A stretch of DNA of 64,000 bases, from NCBI RefSeq assembly GCF_900142145.1, contig NZ_FQZV01000004.1, positions 19,553-83,552 on the forward strand. Direction: 5' to 3'. Source of the DNA: Geosporobacter subterraneus DSM 17957. Lineage in GTDB: Bacteria > Bacillota > Clostridia > Peptostreptococcales > Thermotaleaceae. The notes under the pieces are model-generated. The model was not told the DNA's origin. It made no database searches and saw only the letters and a program-made list of their open reading frames with translations. This document shows, piece after piece, positions 55,614 to 63,218 of the stretch. Position 1 is the stretch's first letter. Each line of letters begins with the position of its first letter. The position numbers and the translations under genes are program-made.

Positions 55614-55807
55614 CATAGGCGTCAACTTAACCCATAATTTGTCATCCTGAGCGGAGTAAAACGGAGTCGAAGGATCTTTAAGCTAGATGATATATTCTCA
55701 TAATCAAAAGTAATCTTGCTTATGTTCTATAAGATTCTTCGCTAACGCTCAGAATGACATGCTTCTAAGGTTTATTTGGAAATAATTGGATTACATTGAC
55801 GCCTATG
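55614..55807 (-). mobile_element. MITE-1 copy 6 (194 bp, inverted)
   Basis: Ends CATAGGCGTCAAC and ATTGACGCCTATG, exact family length. A perfect 10-bp duplication ATAAATAAAA lies at 55604-55613 and 55808-55817. The rest of the 55.1-56.1 kb gap holds the DnaA-box cluster and AT-rich DNA with no ORF. Confidence 0.93.
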
Positions 55808-56114
55808 ATAAATAAAAAAACTTAAGATAGGTTGTTGAAAAAGATAATCCACAGGAATTTCATTTTTTGACAAATGATGATGGAAAAAAGTAATACAACC
55901 TGTTTTATAAAAGAACTGGTGGGTAAAATAATAGATATAGTACTTGTCCAAAACAAAAATTTTTTATTAGGAGGAGCAGGAAAGAATTGTGAATTGTTGA
56001 ATAATAATAGAAATAAAAAGTGAATATGGAATAAATTCTCAAAAATTTGATAAACTTTGAGTTAAGGAGACTTAACTCATTGATTTATAGATATGTTGGA
56101 AGGAGCTGAAGTAT

Positions 56115-56645
56115 ATGAAGATTAAGGTAAGTGGAAGAAATCTAGAGGTTACAGATGCTTTACGGGACACAGTCATAGCAAAACTAGAAAGGTTTGGAAA
56201 ATACTTCAAGGAGGATACAGAGGCTCAGGCAACTTTAAGTGTTGAGAAAAATCGTCAGATTTTAGAGGTGACTATTCCGATCAACGGATCATTATTGAGG
56301 GTAGAGGAAGCAACCGATGACATGTATGCTTCTGTAGATCGAGTGGTAGACAAGTTGAATCGTCAAATCGAGAAGCATAAAACAAAGCTGGAAAAGAGAT
56401 ATAGAGGGCATGATACCATTCGCTTTGAGAATATACCCGATGTGGAACCCACAGAAAGAAACGAAGCCCGCATCGTTAAAACAAAAAGATTTGCAGTAAA
56501 ACCAATGGATGCAGAAGAAGCCGTATTGCAAATGGAGCTCATTGGCCATAACTTCTTCGTATTCACCAACGCAGAAACAGATGATATCAATGTGGTATAT
56601 AAGCGAAAGGATGGACAATACGGTTTAATCGAACCGACCTTTTAA
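56115..56645 (+). CDS. hpf: Ribosome hibernation promoting factor, long form
   Basis: A 176-aa protein that joins 70S ribosomes into inactive 100S dimers in stationary phase. The N-terminal ribosome-binding domain (MKIKVSGRNLEVTDALRDTVIAKLERFGKYF in outline, DMYASVDRVVDKLNRQIEKHK) and the C-terminal dimerisation domain (RIVKTKRFAVKPMDAEEAVLQMELIGHNFFVFTNAETDDINVVYKRKDGQYGLIEP) are both complete. Start ATG 56115 follows AAGGAGCTGAAGTAT. hpf-secA-prfB is the usual Firmicute order, but here about 3.7 kb of other genes separates hpf and secA. Confidence 0.95.
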   Translation: MKIKVSGRNLEVTDALRDTVIAKLERFGKYFKEDTEAQATLSVEKNRQILEVTIPINGSLLRVEEATDDMYASVDRVVDKLNRQIEKHKTKLEKRYRGHDTIRFENIPDVEPTERNEARIVKTKRFAVKPMDAEEAVLQMELIGHNFFVFTNAETDDINVVYKRKDGQYGLIEPTF

Positions 56646-56658
56646 ATAGAGTAAATGG

Positions 56659-56690
56659 AGGCAGCGAAAGCTGCCTTTAATTTTTTTTTT
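56659..56690 (+). terminator. Intrinsic terminator of hpf
   Basis: AGGCAGC-GAAA-GCTGCCT stem with GNRA-like loop, then TTAA and ten T. Confidence 0.9.
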
Positions 56691-56836
56691 GCAGTCCCTG
56701 TTTCTTTTAATAAAAATTATGTCGATTAATGAGGAATATTTTAACATGAAAAATGAAGGAATTATCATTTTCTGGTCGAATTAACTTTAATATATGTAAA
56801 AATCAACATGAATAGGTTCAGATAGAGGAGTATGTT

Positions 56837-57481
56837 ATGGAAAATAATGAAATGATACAGATGCATTTAAACATGGAGGAAATTATCAATCAAATGCCAT
56901 CGGTAATCTCCTCAAAGGTTGTTATGAATGAAAGTGAAGAAATAGAAGAAATCCATGTATTGGCTTCTAACAATAGAAGTCCAAAGCAAATTTCCCGGGA
57001 TATTCAATCTGCCTTGACAGCAAAGTTTCAATGCAAAATCGACCATAAGAAGATCAGTGTGGCACAGATCGACTTTCGAGATGAAAAGGAGCAGTTAGGC
57101 CGCTTTAGAATTGCGGCCATTGGATATGCCGTTTTAGGAAATATGGCAGAAGTAAAAGTGACACTGCAAAAAGGAGAGCAGCAGGTAGAAGGCGTGGCCA
57201 AAGGGACAAATTCAAAAAACAATGTCTATCGGCTGACTGCTAATGCAACGCTAAATTGTGTGCATGAATTGTTTGCGATTGACGATACCTTTATTATAGA
57301 AGATATTGAGAAGATTCAGCTTGCGAAGCGGGAGGTCATTATATCAGCTGTCAGCTTTATCACAGGGCATGGGGAAGAGATGCTGGTAGGTTCTGCCGTT
57401 GTGCGTAAGGATGAATATGAAGCCATTGTAAAGGCTACATTGGATGCAATCAACCGAAAGATTGTAAGATTTATTGATTAA
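56837..57481 (+). CDS. Conserved protein of unknown function (214 aa)
   Basis: I do not have a name for this family. It begins with an acidic helix region, then has EIEEIHVLASNNRSPKQISR and DIQSALTAKFQCKIDHKKIS. I remember that block from many Firmicute and actinobacterial proteins encoded near HD-GYP or GGDEF genes. Three further beta-alpha repeats follow, each starting with a strand such as VKVTLQKGEQQVEGVAKGT or VIISAVSFITGHGEEMLVGSA, suggesting a small ligand-binding or dimeric fold. No signal or TM. Start ATG 56837 after AGAGGAGTATGTT. A role beside c-di-GMP signalling is inference from its neighbour. Confidence 0.75.
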   Translation: MENNEMIQMHLNMEEIINQMPSVISSKVVMNESEEIEEIHVLASNNRSPKQISRDIQSALTAKFQCKIDHKKISVAQIDFRDEKEQLGRFRIAAIGYAVLGNMAEVKVTLQKGEQQVEGVAKGTNSKNNVYRLTANATLNCVHELFAIDDTFIIEDIEKIQLAKREVIISAVSFITGHGEEMLVGSAVVRKDEYEAIVKATLDAINRKIVRFID

Positions 57482-57486
57482 GTGAA

Positions 57487-57679
57487 TATTTTAGGTCGGC
57501 AAAATCATTCTTTATAGCGAAGCGATATAGCCTGTGAACATTAGCGAAGCAGCAGAGCCTATATATAAGGGGGCTATATCAGTGAAAAGATTAATGGTTT
57601 TATTCATGAGCTTGTTATCATTAGTTTTAGCAGGCGGAGCAAGTTTCAGCTGGAAATAATAGTTAGCCGACCTAAAATA
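57487..57679 (+). promoter_or_regulatory. Inverted-repeat-bounded leader with a 25-codon ORF before HD-GYP gene
   Basis: Perfect 14-bp arms TATTTTAGGTCGGC (57487-57500) and GCCGACCTAAAATA (57666-57679) enclose 165 bp. Inside, GATATAGCC (57524-57532) and GGCTATATC (57572-57580) form a second hairpin next to the ribosome site AAGGGGG of a 25-codon ORF. No T-run follows the outer arm. It could be a structured regulatory RNA or a small mobile element. Confidence 0.6.
57582..57659 (+). CDS. 25-aa hydrophobic peptide ORF
   Basis: A GTG-started ORF with an AAGGGGG site 9 bases upstream: a basic start (MKRLM), then VLFMSLLSLVLAGGASF and a SWK end. It looks like a bare signal peptide or a small membrane peptide. 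Too short for homology judgement. It lies wholly inside the inverted-repeat leader 40 bp ahead of the HD-GYP gene. It could be a leader peptide, a secreted signal, or chance; the clear ribosome site and hydrophobic pattern argue against chance. Confidence 0.5.
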   Translation: MKRLMVLFMSLLSLVLAGGASFSWK

Positions 57680-57699
57680 CTATATAAGGGGATATAAAA

Positions 57700-58980
57700 A
57701 TGAAGGGTATGTCTACAAAACTAAAAGCTTATACTCTTTTTATAATTAGTCTAGGAATGATGTCGATTTTTTTAGGGCTAATAAATATTAGTGCTGACAT
57801 AATGCCTAGCTTGGCATTTTTTGCAACCCTAGGTATAATTGCTGAATCTCTAAATATAAGGATTAGAGGTTCTGCAGCTGTTTCTGTAAGTTTCACAATT
57901 GGGTTGAGTGCAGTACTAATTTATCAATCATACTTAGCTTCAATTATTGGGTTTATGTCCATGTTTTTTTGTATTGAAAGTGTTAATGGGGAAATAGTAC
58001 ATATTTTAAATACTTCAAAATACAAAAGACTATTTAATGGGTGTGCCTATGCACTTTCTTTAGCTGTAGCGAGTATATCCTATAGATTTTTTAAGATCGA
58101 TGTTCTTTATATGAATTTTTTAGGACTTAATATTGTTAGTATCATTGCGTGTGTAATTGCATATCTGGTAACAAATTCTTTGATTTTTATGGGGCTAATG
58201 GCACTCTTAGAGAAAAAAAAGTTTAGACAGGTTTTTTCTGATAATAAGTGGGCTATGCTAAATATATTAGCTCTTTCGCCTTTAGGAACAATAATTGCAG
58301 CCTCTTACCAAAACTATGGATGGTTTGCAGTAATACTCTTCTTTGGTCCACTGCTGATTGCCCGCTACTCCTTCAAGCTTTATATGGACATGCGCCATGT
58401 ATATTTCGAAACCATCAAAGCCCTTTCCAGCGCTATGGAGGCCAAGGATCAATATACCAACGGACATTCCTACCGGGTGGCAGACTATGCGGTAGGGATT
58501 GCAGAACAAATGGGGTTGAAAGCTGATGTTATTGATAAGCTTCGCACCGCTGCCATACTCCATGATATCGGCAAGATAGGCATCGCCGACTCTATTCTCA
58601 ATAAAAGCGGACAGCTGGAAAACAATGAATACTTAGAAATACAGAAGCACCCAGAGATAGGAGCAAAAATATTATCAGAGGTAGATTTCCTCGCAGAGGT
58701 GGCCCATATCATCAAGCATCATCATGAGCGATATGATGGTAAGGGATATCCGGACAAGCTGGAAGGCCCTCAGATATCTATAGAATCCTGCATTCTGGCC
58801 GTAGCTGACGCCTATGATGCCATGACCTCTGACCGGCCCTACCGCCGTGCCATGAGTCAGCAAACTGCTATGAATATCGTGCTGGAGCAAGTGGGAAAGC
58901 AGTTCAATCCTGTAGTGGTCAAATCCTTTATAGATTACCTCAATGCACAGCCAAAGGAGCACATTGCCCATGTTAGTTGA
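57700..58980 (+). CDS. Membrane HD-GYP domain protein (probable c-di-GMP phosphodiesterase)
   Basis: A 426-aa protein. The N-terminal half (about 10-220) has six to seven membrane helices of a MASE-like sensor. The C-terminal half is a full HD-GYP domain: LHDIGKIGIAD with His288-Asp289, HPEIGAKIL, HHHERYDGKGYPD with Gly349-Tyr350-Pro351, AVADAYDAMTSDRPYR and GKQFNPVVV. It should hydrolyse c-di-GMP to pGpG or GMP. The N-terminal half is strikingly AT-rich in codon choice while the HD-GYP half is GC-richer, with the change near 58.3 kb. ATG 57700 after AAGGGGATATAAAA. The DUF5317 gene that follows overlaps its 3' end by 11 bp. Confidence 0.92.
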   Translation: MKGMSTKLKAYTLFIISLGMMSIFLGLINISADIMPSLAFFATLGIIAESLNIRIRGSAAVSVSFTIGLSAVLIYQSYLASIIGFMSMFFCIESVNGEIVHILNTSKYKRLFNGCAYALSLAVASISYRFFKIDVLYMNFLGLNIVSIIACVIAYLVTNSLIFMGLMALLEKKKFRQVFSDNKWAMLNILALSPLGTIIAASYQNYGWFAVILFFGPLLIARYSFKLYMDMRHVYFETIKALSSAMEAKDQYTNGHSYRVADYAVGIAEQMGLKADVIDKLRTAAILHDIGKIGIADSILNKSGQLENNEYLEIQKHPEIGAKILSEVDFLAEVAHIIKHHHERYDGKGYPDKLEGPQISIESCILAVADAYDAMTSDRPYRRAMSQQTAMNIVLEQVGKQFNPVVVKSFIDYLNAQPKEHIAHVS

Positions 58981-59554
58981 AACCCTAGGTACAGCTGTGG
59001 CAGTAGGAAAACTAAGAGGCGGAAAAGTGCTTAATCTTTCAGAGATATCCATCAAGTATTGGGAATGGATGGTGGCATCCGGACTTATTGAAGGCATTGC
59101 TGCATATATTCGCAAAGCAGAGATTGAGCCAATCTGGCCGCTTGTGGATCAGCATATTTTTTTGATCCATTTGCTGACCTACAGTCTGTTATTCTGTACC
59201 ATTTTAGTCAACCGTAAAGAAAAAGGCTTTGTATGGATTTTGCTGGGTGTATTCTTAAATTTTCTGGTGATTATGGCAAACGGGGGAAGGATGCCTGTAG
59301 ATACTAGCAATATCAACCAGGAGCTTTACCCGGCAACCATAGCTCTTCTGGAAAACGGTAAGGATCTTACCCATGGTCTTATGACGGAGCATACGAGATT
59401 GAAATTCTTAGGAGACATTATCCATTTGCAAAAGCCCTATCCCCTGCCAAAGAGTCTGAGCATTGGAGATCTATGGATGATGCTGGGAATTTTTATCTTC
59501 ATACAGGATAAAATGGTGGTAAGTTCAGGAAGGGAAAATAGTCAAATCCACTAA
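58970..59554 (+). CDS. DUF5317 family membrane protein, copy 1
   Basis: A 194-aa membrane protein with four to five helices. DUF5317 features: TAVAVGKLRGGKVLNLSEISI at the start, the central FLVIMANGGRMPVDTSNI, and the end FLGDIIHLQKPYPLPKSLSIGDLWMMLGIFIFIQ. The frame opens at 58943, but AAAGGAG (58953-58959) fits ATG 58970, which overlaps the HD-GYP stop; the pair is coupled. Function unknown; DUF5317 genes often sit beside HD-GYP genes in Clostridia. A paralog follows 164 bp later. Confidence 0.88.
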   Translation: MLVETLGTAVAVGKLRGGKVLNLSEISIKYWEWMVASGLIEGIAAYIRKAEIEPIWPLVDQHIFLIHLLTYSLLFCTILVNRKEKGFVWILLGVFLNFLVIMANGGRMPVDTSNINQELYPATIALLENGKDLTHGLMTEHTRLKFLGDIIHLQKPYPLPKSLSIGDLWMMLGIFIFIQDKMVVSSGRENSQIH

Positions 59555-59569
59555 ATACAAGGCATGCCC

Positions 59570-59600
59570 AACACCTCTATGCTGATTAGAGGTGTTTTTT
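59570..59600 (+). terminator. Intrinsic terminator
   Basis: AACACCTCTA (59570-59579) and TAGAGGTGTT (59587-59596), followed by a T-run. Confidence 0.85.
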
Positions 59601-59717
59601 AGTTTTTTTTTTAAATTATTATTACAACTTGTCAAAAATAAAGGAAAAAAAGATGTTACAATAGAAGTAGTATCAGTATGGCTATAAAGAAAAATCAGCA
59701 ATAAGGAGGCGTGGCAT

Positions 59718-60311
59718 TTGTTTATTGAGGGTGGAATCATTGGACTGATTCTTGGTAAAGTACGGGGTGGCAGGTTTTCCAATTTCTCTTATTTGTCTAT
59801 TCGTGCTTGGCCTTTGATTTTTCTGGCATTTTTCGTTCAAATTTCTCCGGCATTTACCGATAAGATTTCTGTTTTAGCAGGGTTTCAGTTCTATGCCTAT
59901 GGTATATCTGTAGGTTTGATTATCCTGCTGCTGTTATTAAACCTGGATAAGCGTGGTCTTAAAATCATGCTGGTGGGTCTCTTGCTTAACCTTGCAGCAA
60001 TTTATTTCAATACCTGGAAAATGCCTGTTTCCATGGAGGGACTCCAACTGGCAGGCTTACAGCCTATGCTTGAGGCTATCCAGAGTGGAAAGATTGCAAA
60101 CTACATGCCGTTAGAGAATATTCACCATTGGTCTAAATACCTGGCTAAGTTTATTGTAATCCCTAAGCCCTATCCACTGGCAAAGGTAGTTAGCGTTGGA
60201 GATCTTTTCATTACCTTGGGACTAATCCTGTTCATACAGGGAGAAATGACAAAAAACTATTTGCATTCCAGAAGCAGAATGATAAAATTTGGATATAAAG
60301 GAACAATATAA
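59718..60311 (+). CDS. DUF5317 family membrane protein, copy 2
   Basis: A 197-aa paralog of the preceding DUF5317 protein: GLILGKVRGGRFSNFSYLSI at the start, FNTWKMPVSMEGLQ in place of NGGRMPVDTS, and FIVIPKPYPLAKVVSVGDLFITLGLILFIQG at the end, with four to five helices. TTG start at 59718 behind ATAAGGAGGC. It has its own terminators on both sides. Divergence from copy 1 in the central loop suggests old duplication. Confidence 0.85.
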   Translation: MFIEGGIIGLILGKVRGGRFSNFSYLSIRAWPLIFLAFFVQISPAFTDKISVLAGFQFYAYGISVGLIILLLLLNLDKRGLKIMLVGLLLNLAAIYFNTWKMPVSMEGLQLAGLQPMLEAIQSGKIANYMPLENIHHWSKYLAKFIVIPKPYPLAKVVSVGDLFITLGLILFIQGEMTKNYLHSRSRMIKFGYKGTI

Positions 60312-60336
60312 GGAAGAGAAGAACATCTTCCTTTTT
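60311..60336 (+). terminator. Intrinsic terminator before secA
   Basis: AGGAAGA (60311-60317) and TCTTCCT (60326-60332), then TTTTCC. Confidence 0.7.
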
Positions 60337-60409
60337 CCTTTTCAGTAGAAAAGGGTTATGTTAAAATGTAAATTGGGGTAAGATTCAGATTTTTAGAGGA
60401 GTGAAAAAA

Positions 60410-63085
60410 ATGAGCTTTTTAGAAAAAATATTTGGCAGCTTAAACGACAGAGAGGTAAAAAAGCTTTTTAAGACTGTCCATCAGATTGAGGCACTTGAAC
60501 CGGAGATTGCGAAATTAAGTGATATAGATTTACGGAATAAGACCTTATATTTCAAAGAACAGTTAAACGCAGGAAAAACACTGGATGATATTCTGCCTGA
60601 GGCCTTTGCAGTAGTGAGAGAAGCATCTTGGAGAACTTTGGGTATGAAGCATTTCCCTGTACAGATGCTTGGTGGTATTGTGCTCCACCAGGGCCGTATT
60701 GCAGAGATGAAAACCGGTGAAGGAAAAACCTTAGTTGCAACCCTTCCGGTGTATTTAAATGCTCTGGAAGGAAAAGGGGTTCATGTGGTTACGGTCAACG
60801 ATTATCTGGCAAAACGTGATAAGGATTGGATGGGAAAAATCTATCAATTCTTAGGCCTTAGTGTGGGCTGCATTATCCATGGATTGAATAATCAGGAGCG
60901 TCAAGCCGCCTATAATTGTGACATCACCTATGGAACCAACAATGAATTTGGCTTTGATTATCTGCGGGACAACATGGTGATTTACCGGGAAGAAATGGTA
61001 CAAAGAGATCTCAATTTCGCCATTGTGGACGAGGTGGACAGCATTTTGGTAGACGAAGCGAGGACACCGCTGATTATATCAGGGGCTGGAGAGAAATCAA
61101 CGAAGCTGTACTTCATCGCAGATCAGTTTGTAAAGACACTGAAGAAGGAAATAGATTTCACTGTTGACGAAAAGGCCCATACCGTAGTACTGACTGACTC
61201 GGGGGATGAGAAGGCGGAGAAATATTTTGGCATCGAAAACCTTGGAGATCCGGAAAATATGGAGATTTCTCACCATATCAACCAGGCCTTAAAAGCCCAT
61301 CTGCTGATGAAGCTAGATAAGGATTATGTGGTGAAAGACGGGGAAATCATCATCGTAGACGAATTCACCGGCCGTTTGATGTTTGGCCGACGCTATAGCG
61401 ACGGACTGCATCAGGCCATTGAGGTAAAGGAAGGGCTGGAGGTACAGCGGGAATCCAAAACCCTGGCTACCATCACCCTGCAAAACTATTTTAGGATGTA
61501 CCGAAAGCTTGCAGGAATGACCGGTACAGCAAAGACAGAGGAAGATGAGTTTAAACATATCTATAATATGGATGTTGTGGTGATTCCCACCAATAGAGAA
61601 ATTCAGAGAAAAGATCTGCCTGATGCTGTCTATAAGACGGAAGAGGGCAAGTTCAGAGCCGTAGTCAATCAGATTGCTGAAAAGCATAAAACCGGGCAGC
61701 CGGTCCTGGTGGGTACCATATCCATCGAGCGGTCAGAGATTCTGAGTACCCTGTTGAAACGCAAAGGTATACCTCACGAGGTATTAAATGCCAAGCATCA
61801 CGAGCGGGAGGCAGAGATCGTGGCCCAGGCTGGACATCTAGGTTCTGTTACTATTGCTACCAATATGGCAGGTCGTGGTACCGACATTGTGTTGGGCGGA
61901 AATGCCGAATTTATGGCCATCAAGGAAATGCGCAAGAGAGGCTATGGAGAACATATCCTTTCCATGGTAACCAGTTATGCCCCAACCACAGATCAGGAAC
62001 TGATTGAGGCACGGGAAATATACCAGCAGATTTATAAAGAGATCAAGAAGAATACCGACGCGGAGCATGAGAAGGTAGTGGCTGCAGGAGGGCTTCATAT
62101 TATTGGTACGGAAAGACATGAGTCACGCCGGATTGACAACCAGCTGCGAGGTCGTGCGGGACGTCAGGGAGACCCGGGTTCTTCACAATTCTTCATTTCC
62201 TTGGAAGATGATCTAATGAGACTTTTCGGCAGCGATAAGATCAAGGGTGTGGTAGAAAAGCTAGGGATGGATGATGACGAGGCCATTGAAGCCAGTCTGT
62301 TAAGCAAATCCATTGAGACTGCACAGAAGCGGGTAGAGGGAAGAAACTTCTCCATCCGAAAGCATGTATTGCAGTATGATGATGTAATGAACAAGCAAAG
62401 AGAGGTTATTTATAAGGAAAGAAGAAGAGTCTTGGAAGGGGAAAACTTGCGGGAGCATGTGATGAACATGCTGGAAAACATGGTAGAGGGCGTAGTGGAG
62501 ATCTATACCGCGGAAGCCAAGTATCCGGAAGAGTGGGACTTGAAAGGTCTTGAAGATTATCTGCATACCATTTTCATGCCAAAGGGCAGTTTAGTGTTTG
62601 AAGATATTGAAAGCTTAACGAAGGAAGATTTAAAGGATAAAATAATGGAAATCGCAGAAGCTGCCTACAGTCATAAGGAGGAAGAGGTAGGAGAGGACCG
62701 CATGCGGGAGCTGGAGCGTGTGATGCTGCTGCGGGTGGTAGATACCAAGTGGATGGATCATATCGATGCTATGGATCAGCTCCGTCAGGGAATCGGCCTC
62801 AGAGCTTATGGACAGGAAGACCCGGTTCGGGCATACCAGGTTGAAGGCTTTGATATGTTTGATGCGATGATCAAGAGTATTCAAGAGGATACATTAAAAT
62901 ACCTGTTCAATGTAACGGTGGAGACCCAAACCCAAAGAAAACAGGTAGTGGAAGTAACCGGCACCAGCGGAGGCGACGGCGCAGTAGAGAGAAAGCCTAT
63001 GGTCAAGGAAAGCGCCATCGGTCGAAACGATCCTTGTCCATGTGGCAGCGGCAAGAAGTACAAGAAGTGTTGTGGGGCGAAGTAG
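60410..63085 (+). CDS. secA: Preprotein translocase ATPase SecA
   Basis: An 891-aa motor that pushes preproteins through SecYEG. Order: NBD1 with Walker [17 protein letters not shown] (about 97-112) and Walker [19 protein letters not shown], preprotein cross-linking domain, NBD2 with [15 protein letters not shown] and [25 protein letters not shown], helical wing and scaffold, and the C-terminal zinc-binding [14 protein letters not shown] tail ([17 protein letters not shown]). The frame opens with GTG 60401, but AGAGGAG overlaps it, so ATG 60410 is the start. Downstream prfB preserves the Firmicute secA-prfB pair. Confidence 0.97.
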   Translation: MSFLEKIFGSLNDREVKKLFKTVHQIEALEPEIAKLSDIDLRNKTLYFKEQLNAGKTLDDILPEAFAVVREASWRTLGMKHFPVQMLGGIVLHQGRIAEMKTGEGKTLVATLPVYLNALEGKGVHVVTVNDYLAKRDKDWMGKIYQFLGLSVGCIIHGLNNQERQAAYNCDITYGTNNEFGFDYLRDNMVIYREEMVQRDLNFAIVDEVDSILVDEARTPLIISGAGEKSTKLYFIADQFVKTLKKEIDFTVDEKAHTVVLTDSGDEKAEKYFGIENLGDPENMEISHHINQALKAHLLMKLDKDYVVKDGEIIIVDEFTGRLMFGRRYSDGLHQAIEVKEGLEVQRESKTLATITLQNYFRMYRKLAGMTGTAKTEEDEFKHIYNMDVVVIPTNREIQRKDLPDAVYKTEEGKFRAVVNQIAEKHKTGQPVLVGTISIERSEILSTLLKRKGIPHEVLNAKHHEREAEIVAQAGHLGSVTIATNMAGRGTDIVLGGNAEFMAIKEMRKRGYGEHILSMVTSYAPTTDQELIEAREIYQQIYKEIKKNTDAEHEKVVAAGGLHIIGTERHESRRIDNQLRGRAGRQGDPGSSQFFISLEDDLMRLFGSDKIKGVVEKLGMDDDEAIEASLLSKSIETAQKRVEGRNFSIRKHVLQYDDVMNKQREVIYKERRRVLEGENLREHVMNMLENMVEGVVEIYTAEAKYPEEWDLKGLEDYLHTIFMPKGSLVFEDIESLTKEDLKDKIMEIAEAAYSHKEEEVGEDRMRELERVMLLRVVDTKWMDHIDAMDQLRQGIGLRAYGQEDPVRAYQVEGFDMFDAMIKSIQEDTLKYLFNVTVETQTQRKQVVEVTGTSGGDGAVERKPMVKESAIGRNDPCPCGSGKKYKKCCGAK

Positions 63086-63088
63086 CGT

Positions 63089-63200
63089 GTTGAAGGAGAA
63101 AGGTTGAATGAGAAAGGTTGTTGGGGAGGATTTTTAGGGTCTAAAACTAAGATAATGACTCGAAAACATTCAACATTCAACCTACAACATTCAACATTAT
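63089..63200. repeat. Inverted heptamer-repeat pair between secA and prfB
   Basis: Left arm GTGTTGAAGGAGAAAGGTTG and right arm ACATTCAACATTCAACC...CAACATTCAACATT, 7-bp period, about 40 bp apart. Same family as the arms at 41531/41991 and 43703. Confidence 0.75.
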
Positions 63201-63218
63201 GATGAAGGAAGTGAAAGC

